Shown here piece by piece: positions 1 through 4,192 of a stretch of DNA of 5,497 nucleotides. The notes under the pieces were generated by a model that was given only the letters and a program-made list of their open reading frames with translations, had not been told where the DNA came from and did not search any database. The translations under genes were made by a program, and so were the position numbers. Within the stretch, counting starts at the first letter, position 1. Every line of letters starts with the position of its first letter. Source of the DNA: Betaproteobacteria bacterium (lineage in GTDB: Bacteria; Pseudomonadota; Gammaproteobacteria; Burkholderiales; Burkholderiaceae); the NCBI GenBank assembly GCA_947468785.1, contig CANIMS010000129.1, positions 1 through 5,497 of the forward strand, in the 5' to 3' direction.

Positions 1-238
1 ATGCCAATTCGCTTGATTGTTCTAGATCGCTAAGATTGGCTACAAAAGAACATGCATCTATACCCTGATCAGTAAGTCGCCCTATTGCCCCATTTAACTG
101 CTCTTCTCTACGAGCAGCAATTGCAATTTTGGCACCAGATAAACCTAAAGCTGTAGCTATCGCCTCTCCTAAGCCGCTACTACCTCCAGTAATAAGCGCC
201 GTCTTACCCGTTAAGTCAAAAAGTTTATTAATTATCAT
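1..238 (-). CDS. SDR-family NAD(P)-dependent oxidoreductase, N-terminal part (cut by the left edge)
   Basis: Reading the minus strand from an ATG at 238-236 gives 79 open codons up to the window edge, so the C-terminal two-thirds of the gene is missing. The translation shows the classical short-chain dehydrogenase/reductase beginning: a lead-in FDLTGKTALIT (residues 7-17), the glycine-rich cofactor motif TGGSSGLG (17-24), and AARREEQL after the second strand (41-48), where the basic R43 R44 suggests NADP(H) rather than NAD(H). The usual Asp of the third-strand motif appears as Asn (VANLSD, N68). The catalytic Ser, Tyr and Lys lie beyond the edge, so the substrate cannot be read. The only Shine-Dalgarno-like string is GGAG at 250-253, an 11-nt spacing that is rather long. 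No in-frame ATG lies between the start and the upstream stop at 269-271. It sits 50 bp after the CoA-transferase B gene on the same strand and is probably the next operon member. The family call is firm; the role is unknown. Confidence 0.88.
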   Translation of the reverse strand, partial: MIINKLFDLTGKTALITGGSSGLGEAIATALGLSGAKIAIAARREEQLNGAIGRLTDQGIDACSFVANLSDLEQSSELA

Positions 239-288
239 TTCAGGAATATCTCCATAGGACTTTTGAAGTCAAATATTTAACATGAAAA
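239..288. other. 50-bp gap between the CoA-transferase B gene and the SDR gene
   Basis: This gap is AT-rich. It contains a short inverted repeat GACTT-TTG-AAGTC at 258-270 with no following T-run on the minus strand, so it does not look like an intrinsic terminator. A six-codon frame (ATG at 255-253, peptide MEIFLK) ends in a TGA that overlaps the SDR ATG as ATGA (235-238). This could couple translation, but so short a frame can easily arise by chance. A TTGACT string on the minus strand lies near 267-272 without a convincing -10 partner. Read-through from the upstream gene is the simplest view. Confidence 0.4.
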
Positions 289-945
289 TTAATATTTGCC
301 TAATGGCACACCACTCAACTCTTGTAGCTCCTCAAAACTTAAGCCATCGACCCAATCAACTGCAACCAATCCCTCTGGGGTCACAGCAATAGTTGCTAAG
401 TCGGTATAGACACATTCAACTGCAGCTAATGCAGTGAGTGGATAGGTGCATTCCTGAACAAATTTAGACTCTCCTGACTTCGTGAGGTGCTCCATCATTA
501 CAAAAAGCTTCTTTGCACCCAACGCCAAGTCCATGGCGCCACCTACGGCAGGGATAGCCTTTGGATCACCCGTTCTCCAATTGGCAATATCACCTTTGAC
601 GGAAACTTGAAATGCTCCTAGTACACAGATATCAATATGGCCACCACGAATCATGACAAATGAATCTGCATGGTGACACAGAGAAGCACCAGGTAACATC
701 GTGACCGGCTGTTTACCAGCGTTGACTAGTTCTTCATCAATTTGATCACCATGCGCTAGTGGTCCCATGCCCAACAAACCATTTTCACTATGCAACAAAA
801 TTTCACGATCGGTTGGAAGATGGTTGGAGATTGTCATGGGCTGACCAATACCGAGGTTGACATGAGCACCATCTGGAATATCTTGCACAATTCGTTTTGC
901 AATATCGACAGTAGTGCGTTTTTTTACTTGAGAAAGATCAACCAT
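289..945 (-). CDS. 3-oxoacid CoA-transferase subunit B (PcaJ-like)
   Basis: This is the beta subunit of a class I CoA transferase, a cytoplasmic enzyme that moves CoA from a donor such as succinyl-CoA to a carboxylic (typically 3-oxo) acid through a glutamyl-CoA intermediate. The 218-residue length is normal for a separate B subunit. Residues 27-36 read AHVNLGIGQP, and LHSENGLLGMG at 51-61 is the family signature with E54 as the expected catalytic glutamate. HHADSF (91-96), LGAFQVSVKGDIANW (109-123), PAVGGAMDLA (132-141) and HLTKSGESK (153-161) closely resemble 3-oxoadipate CoA-transferase PcaJ as I recall it. The ATG at 945-943 overlaps the A-subunit stop by one base (TAATG). A strong GGAGG lies at 952-956, 6 nt upstream, inside the end of the A gene, which fits stoichiometric co-translation. 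No other pca genes are visible, so the acid substrate is not settled; acetoacetate-type or other dicarboxylate substrates remain possible. Confidence 0.93.
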   Translation of the reverse strand: MVDLSQVKKRTTVDIAKRIVQDIPDGAHVNLGIGQPMTISNHLPTDREILLHSENGLLGMGPLAHGDQIDEELVNAGKQPVTMLPGASLCHHADSFVMIRGGHIDICVLGAFQVSVKGDIANWRTGDPKAIPAVGGAMDLALGAKKLFVMMEHLTKSGESKFVQECTYPLTALAAVECVYTDLATIAVTPEGLVAVDWVDGLSFEELQELSGVPLGKY

Positions 946-1613
946 TATTTGCCTCCAGCTAATACAACACGCTTAACAAAAATTCCAGGCGTCACTATGA
1001 CCTCAGGATCTAATTCACCAAGCTCAACAACTTCTCTCACCTGTGCAATCGTGCAACGAGCAGCAGTTGCCATAATGGGTCCAAAGTTTCTGCCAGTACC
1101 GTGGTAAACCAGGTTACCCCAGCGGTCTCCTTTATCTGCTTTGATTAATGCATAGTCTGCCTTAATAGCTTTTTCAAAAATATGATTCACGCCATCAATT
1201 ACGCGAGTATCTTTTCCGATGGCAAGCTCAGTCCCAAATCCGGTAGGCGTATAAAAACCACCAATTCCTGCTCCACCAGCACGAATGCGTTCGGCCAAGG
1301 TTCCTTGTGGGACCAGCTCTAACTCGATTTTGCCAGCACGATAAAGCTCGTCAAATGAGCCCGATTCTGGTTGTCTTGGAAAAGAACAAACCATCTTCTT
1401 GACCCGGCCAGCTCCAATCAACTTTGCAATGCCAACGCCTTGATTGCCTGCATTATTGCTAACCAAGGTGAGATCTTTTGCGCCCTGCTCTAGCAAGTTA
1501 TCCAATAGGAAAACTGGTAAGCCAGCACCGCCAAACCCTGAAATCAAAATGGTGGAACCATCTGCAATATCTTGCAGGGCCTCAGTAACGCTAGGGCTGA
1601 TTTTCTGAATCAC
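945..1613 (-). CDS. 3-oxoacid CoA-transferase subunit A (PcaI-like)
   Basis: This is the alpha subunit, which pairs with the B subunit encoded immediately downstream to form the active CoA transferase. The 222 residues are full length. GFGGAGLP at 26-33 is the subunit A glycine-rich signature, followed by SNNAGN (52-57), GTLAERIRAGGAGIGGFYTP (104-123), DRWGNLVY (163-170) and RNFGPIMATAA (175-185). VCSFPRQ (75-81), FDELYRAGKIELELVPQG (87-104) and KGDRWGNL (161-168) are more like 3-oxoadipate CoA-transferase PcaI than acetoacetate-type ScoA, judging from memory of both groups. The start is a GTG at 1613-1611, with GGAG at 1621-1624 spaced 7 nt upstream. An ATG at 1626-1624 is out of frame, and no in-frame ATG precedes the upstream stop near 1680-1682. 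The gene lies 80 bp after pxpA on the same strand. CoA-transferase activity is well supported; the natural substrate is inference. Confidence 0.93.
   Translation of the reverse strand: MIQKISPSVTEALQDIADGSTILISGFGGAGLPVFLLDNLLEQGAKDLTLVSNNAGNQGVGIAKLIGAGRVKKMVCSFPRQPESGSFDELYRAGKIELELVPQGTLAERIRAGGAGIGGFYTPTGFGTELAIGKDTRVIDGVNHIFEKAIKADYALIKADKGDRWGNLVYHGTGRNFGPIMATAARCTIAQVREVVELGELDPEVIVTPGIFVKRVVLAGGK
952..956 (-). promoter_or_regulatory. Ribosome binding site (GGAGG) for CoA-transferase subunit B
   Basis: GGAGG lies within the last codons of subunit A (Ala-Gly-Gly-Lys-stop), 6 nt before the ATG at 945-943. It is the strongest Shine-Dalgarno match I saw in the window and supports the annotated start at the TAATG junction. 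Confidence 0.85.
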
Positions 1614-1620
1614 TCCGGGT

Positions 1621-1624
1621 CTCC
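1621..1624 (-). promoter_or_regulatory. Ribosome binding site (GGAG) for the GTG-started CoA-transferase subunit A
   Basis: GGAG on the minus strand is followed by 7 nt (ACCCGGA) and then the GTG at 1613-1611. This spacing selects the GTG as the start and argues against the out-of-frame ATG at 1626-1624, which overlaps the GGAG itself. Confidence 0.65.
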
Positions 1625-1654
1625 ATCTCTTTAAACTTTTTATAATTAGTACAG

Positions 1655-1673
1655 CAAGTGGTCTAGGACCTTG
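1655..1673. repeat. Small inverted repeat in the pxpA/CoA-transferase gap
   Basis: On the plus strand CAA-gt-GGTC-tag-GACC-TTG can fold into a short interrupted stem of seven pairs with a 3-nt loop and a 2-nt bulge. On the transcribed minus strand it is followed by CTGTACTAATT rather than a run of T, so it is not a standard terminator. It may be a minor RNA structure or chance. Confidence 0.35.
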
Positions 1674-1677
1674 TACC

Positions 1678-1699
1678 CTCTAATTTAATGCAATTAGAG
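1678..1699. repeat. Perfect 8-bp inverted repeat spanning the pxpA stop codon
   Basis: CTCTAATT (1678-1685) and AATTAGAG (1692-1699) are exact inverted copies around a 6-nt centre, TAATGC. The pxpA stop codon TAA (1694-1696) lies in the right arm. In RNA it would give an AT-rich stem with only two G-C pairs and no U-run after it, so a terminator role is unlikely. A dyad of this size could also be an operator for a regulator acting on the genes downstream, or a transcript-end stabilising structure. The repeat is seen directly; any function is a guess. Confidence 0.5.
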
Positions 1700-2422
1700 T
1701 AAGGGCCTAATTTTTCTCACAAAATCGAGGGCTGATGGGCCATCACCATGAATACAAAGGGTATCTGCCTGCACTTTGACTATGCTGCCATCCAGTGCAA
1801 TGACCTCACCTTCCTTAGCCATTCGCAATACTTGCTCTACGGCCTCATCTTCAGTCTTAATCATGGCGTTAGCCTGATTGCGAGGAACTAAATAACCCTC
1901 GGGGGTATAGCGACGATCCGCAAACACTTCTTGCCAGAGAGGTACACCCACTTTCTGTGCAGCCGCTACAAAACAACTCGAGGCTAATCCATACAAAATG
2001 AGCTCATCACCCAAATCCTTAATCGCTTGTGCAATCGCTTGGGCCAAATGAATATCTTTTGCTGCCTGGTTATAAAAAGCGCCGTGGGGTTTTACATGAT
2101 GCAACTTACCACCTTGTGCACGAATAAATGCTTGTAATGCCCCCACCTGATACAGAACATAGTTATAAGCATCATTCGGCGTAATTGCCATCTCTCGCCT
2201 ACCAAATCCAAGTAAATCCGGCAGACTGGGATGAGCACCGATGAAAACATTCTTCTGAATTGCAGCTGCAACAAGATTTTTCATACGCTCAGGATCGCCA
2301 GCATGCCAACCGCACGCTATATTGGTTGAATCGATGTAGTCCAAGAGTGCAAAATCATCGCCCATTTCCCAGACGCCAAAACCCTCCCCCATATCGCTAT
2401 TGAGATCAATTTTTCTATTCAT
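1694..2422 (-). CDS. pxpA: 5-oxoprolinase subunit PxpA (LamB/YcsF family)
   Basis: This is a subunit of the cytoplasmic PxpABC enzyme, which in E. coli and Bacillus-type bacteria opens 5-oxoproline to L-glutamate with ATP. The 242 residues match the usual family length of about 245. Conserved blocks run in the expected order: DLNSDMGEG (6-14), NIACGWHAGD (34-43, commonly CGFHAGD), GAHPSLPDLLGFGRR (62-76), HHVKPHGAFYN (108-118, commonly GALYN), EVFADRRYTPEGYLVPR (165-181) and LCIHGDGP (222-229). The acidic residues and histidines of these blocks are all present, so the protein looks intact. The ATG at 2422-2420 overlaps the stop of the fused pxpBC gene as ATGA, with only a weak GGG (2429-2431) upstream, so its translation is probably coupled to pxpBC. 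The stop codon lies in a perfect inverted repeat. The family is certain; 5-oxoproline as the real substrate is inferred from the characterised relatives and the adjacent partner subunits. Confidence 0.95.
   Translation of the reverse strand: MNRKIDLNSDMGEGFGVWEMGDDFALLDYIDSTNIACGWHAGDPERMKNLVAAAIQKNVFIGAHPSLPDLLGFGRREMAITPNDAYNYVLYQVGALQAFIRAQGGKLHHVKPHGAFYNQAAKDIHLAQAIAQAIKDLGDELILYGLASSCFVAAAQKVGVPLWQEVFADRRYTPEGYLVPRNQANAMIKTEDEAVEQVLRMAKEGEVIALDGSIVKVQADTLCIHGDGPSALDFVRKIRPLL
2419..2422 (-). promoter_or_regulatory. ATGA stop/start overlap coupling pxpBC to pxpA
   Basis: The TGA ending the fused pxpBC gene (2421-2419) and the ATG of pxpA (2422-2420) share bases as ATGA. With only a weak GGG ribosome site at 2429-2431, re-initiation by the terminating ribosome is the likely way pxpA is translated. 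This fits co-production of all three enzyme parts. Confidence 0.7.
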
Positions 2423-4182
2423 GATTTACCCAAAAGAATTGCTTCTAGACTATCTAAAGTTTTTTTCTGCTCAGTGAAATATATTGTATTTAACTGATCT
2501 GCTTCTTCAAGTGTAATGGGTACAAATTGGATCTTGCTTCCAGGTCTTAATTGAGCCAAAGTAGAGCGTGACGAGCTAATTGTCTCCAGTAAACGAGGGT
2601 AGCCCCCGGTTGTTGCGTGCTCAGCTAACATTAAGATAGGCTGTCCAGATGGTGGCAATTGAATGGTCCCAAAACACATCCCTTGTGAAGCAATCCCTGC
2701 CATGGGTTTTGAAATTTTAAAATCGCTATCTAATCGCATCCCCATTCGGTTACTTTGAGATGAGACTGTCCAAACTGTTTGCCTTAACAAGGCTTGTTCT
2801 GCTGAACTCAGAAGCTTGAAATGAATACTTGGGATAGCTTTAATCAGCTGAACGGATTTACCCGGCAACGCAGGTGATGCAATAGACCATTTGGGGTAAT
2901 TGGAGTCTGAATCATTTAACTTTTTAAGCAGTGGCTTTTCTTGAGCAAGATTCGGCTGAGGCAAATACAAAAAGTCTCCTTTTTGAACGGCCCCCTCTCC
3001 TATGCCCGCACTCAGATGAGAGCCTCGGCCTCCTAGAACAAACTCACTCTCAATGCCCCCGCTAATCGCCAAGAAAATACGGTAGCCTTGCGTGATAGCA
3101 CTAAAACTGAGTGTTTGATCTTTGCGAATATGCACTGGACGATTACCAGGGAATGATTGGCCATTGATTAAACCAAAACATTGCGCACCGACCCAAGCAA
3201 CCCAGACATCCTGATGAAATAAAAGTTTGGGCCCAGTACCTGTAATCTCCAATCCTGCGGCATCCTCTGGATTACCCAATAAGGCATTCGCAAGTCGCGC
3301 ACTATCGATATCCATTGGACCGCCAGCACTTAAGGCTAAATGTGAAAACCCATAACGTGGCTGCCCTTGAATTGTCGTTAATAAACCTGGGCTAAGGACT
3401 TCAATAGCGCAATCTCTCGAAATACTACTTACTTTCTGCTGGGAAGCTTTTGCCTCCTCCGCCAAAGTAATTTTTTTATACTCATTTAAATCGATCTCGA
3501 TAAATTCCAAACGATCCCCTGGATTTAATAGGCTTGGTCGTTCCTTACGGGGATCAAAAAGAATATCGGGTGTTCTGCCAATGACATTCCAGCCGCCTGG
3601 TGTTGGCTTTGGATAAATACCCGTTTGTAATTCAGCAATGGCTACTGAACCTTTAGGCACAGCAGTTCGTGGAGTTTCAAGCCGAGGCAATCGTAAGCTG
3701 GGATCAAGACCGCTACAGTAAGGGAATCCCGGCATGAATCCCAAGATATCAACCCGAATGTCTGAGTTTTTATGTCTGTTAATAAACTCCCGCAATGGGA
3801 GCTTACATTTTTCTGCGCTAGCTAATAAATCTGGTGCTAATTCTGGGTCATAACAAACTCGCACACGATGCACGGTGTCATTTGTAATTTTGGCCTTTTT
3901 GTCTTTTTGCAATTCCTCAATGAGACCTTCAACCTGCAAACGAGCGGCGGCGCGAGTTTCTTGATAGTCTGTACTTTCAAAATTCAGGCCAATCAGAAGA
4001 CTATCAATTCCAGGGAGGGCATCTTTGAGCCAACTGGGTGAAGCAGAAAATAAACGGGAACAAAGTTGATGAATGTGACTTAAAGGGTCTGGATACCCCT
4101 TAAAATCTATTAAGAAAGCGGTATCCCCCAGATCAAGAAGTTCAATCTTCCCAGCAGCCTTACTTGATCTCTTTAACTGCAT
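2419..4182 (-). CDS. Fused 5-oxoprolinase subunits PxpB-PxpC (KipI-KipA / urea-amidolyase-type carboxyltransferase domains)
   Basis: This 587-residue protein joins two subunits that are separate in E. coli (PxpB and PxpC) and works with PxpA to cleave a lactam with ATP. Residues about 14-228 form the PxpB/KipI domain: LGDTAFLIDF (18-27), LGFMPGFPYCSGL (147-159), PRLETPRTAVPKGSVAIAELQTGIYP (166-191), then TPGGWNVIGRTP (194-205). A short linker (about 229-257) leads to the PxpC/KipA domain: IEVLSPGLLTTIQGQPRYG (260-278), GGPMD (287-291), LANALLGNPEDAAGLEITGTGP (297-318), GGRGSHLSAGIG (384-395), NRMGMRLD (478-485), TIQLPPSGQPILMLAEHATT (506-525) and GGYPRL (526-531), LAQLRPGSK (542-550). Several usual residues are replaced: the expected QDxGR block reads QGQPR and the D(R/H)QTTGGYP block reads EHATTGGYP. 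The ATG is 5 bp after the dctM stop; an AGTAGG ribosome site (4187-4192) spans that stop. The gene overlaps pxpA by 4 bp. No biotin or ATP-grasp domain is present, so it is not a full urea carboxylase. Confidence 0.93.
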   Translation of the reverse strand: MQLKRSSKAAGKIELLDLGDTAFLIDFKGYPDPLSHIHQLCSRLFSASPSWLKDALPGIDSLLIGLNFESTDYQETRAAARLQVEGLIEELQKDKKAKITNDTVHRVRVCYDPELAPDLLASAEKCKLPLREFINRHKNSDIRVDILGFMPGFPYCSGLDPSLRLPRLETPRTAVPKGSVAIAELQTGIYPKPTPGGWNVIGRTPDILFDPRKERPSLLNPGDRLEFIEIDLNEYKKITLAEEAKASQQKVSSISRDCAIEVLSPGLLTTIQGQPRYGFSHLALSAGGPMDIDSARLANALLGNPEDAAGLEITGTGPKLLFHQDVWVAWVGAQCFGLINGQSFPGNRPVHIRKDQTLSFSAITQGYRIFLAISGGIESEFVLGGRGSHLSAGIGEGAVQKGDFLYLPQPNLAQEKPLLKKLNDSDSNYPKWSIASPALPGKSVQLIKAIPSIHFKLLSSAEQALLRQTVWTVSSQSNRMGMRLDSDFKISKPMAGIASQGMCFGTIQLPPSGQPILMLAEHATTGGYPRLLETISSSRSTLAQLRPGSKIQFVPITLEEADQLNTIYFTEQKKTLDSLEAILLGKS

Positions 4183-4186
4183 CGAA

Positions 4187-4192
4187 CCTACT
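4187..4192 (-). promoter_or_regulatory. Ribosome binding site (AGTAGG) spanning the dctM stop
   Basis: AGTAGG, one base from AGGAGG, contains the TAG stop of dctM (4190-4188) and lies 4 nt before the pxpBC ATG. The site supports this start and suggests that dctM and pxpBC are translated from one message in a coupled way. Confidence 0.5.

Larger units (their letters stand above)
1614..1693. other. 80-bp gap between pxpA and the CoA-transferase genes, with weak promoter-like bases
   Basis: This is the longest non-coding stretch in the window and the natural place for an internal promoter or a processing site. On the minus strand it carries a TATAAA string (1639-1644, five of six bases of the -10 consensus), but no good -35 lies 16-18 bp upstream. 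TTGCTG near 1652-1657 is only 7 bp from it, and pairs at 16 bp with a poor TTTAAA. Two small inverted repeats lie in or at the edge of the gap and are listed separately. No T-run follows either on the minus strand, so no intrinsic terminator is evident and read-through from pxpA is likely. A separate start of transcription for the CoA-transferase/SDR genes is possible but unproven. Confidence 0.35.

Noticed and set aside
244..272. Promoter for the SDR (TTGACT with a GATATT-like -10 at 16 bp)
   Set aside because: The -10 match is poor and transcription would start almost at the ATG. In a 50-bp intergenic gap, read-through is the simpler explanation.
790..1107. Plus-strand open frame of 105 codons
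   Set aside because: It lies wholly opposite the two CoA-transferase genes, whose protein families are clear. The translation resembles nothing I recognise and has no convincing ribosome site.
289..1613. Firm assignment as 3-oxoadipate CoA-transferase of the beta-ketoadipate pathway (pcaI/pcaJ)
   Set aside because: The sequences look PcaIJ-like, but no pca genes are present and the neighbours are 5-oxoprolinase genes, so I left the symbols blank and kept the broader enzyme name.
1614..1693. Rho-independent terminator after pxpA
   Set aside because: The two inverted repeats here have weak or interrupted stems and no T-run on the transcribed strand, so they do not meet the usual pattern.
2092..2274. 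Second minus-strand frame of 60 codons inside pxpA
   Set aside because: It is a shifted frame inside a fully conserved gene, with a composition typical of a shadow frame.
2419..4182. Urea amidolyase / urea carboxylase or allophanate hydrolase
   Set aside because: No biotin carboxylase, biotin-carrier or amidase domain is present. Adjacency to pxpA points to the 5-oxoprolinase type.
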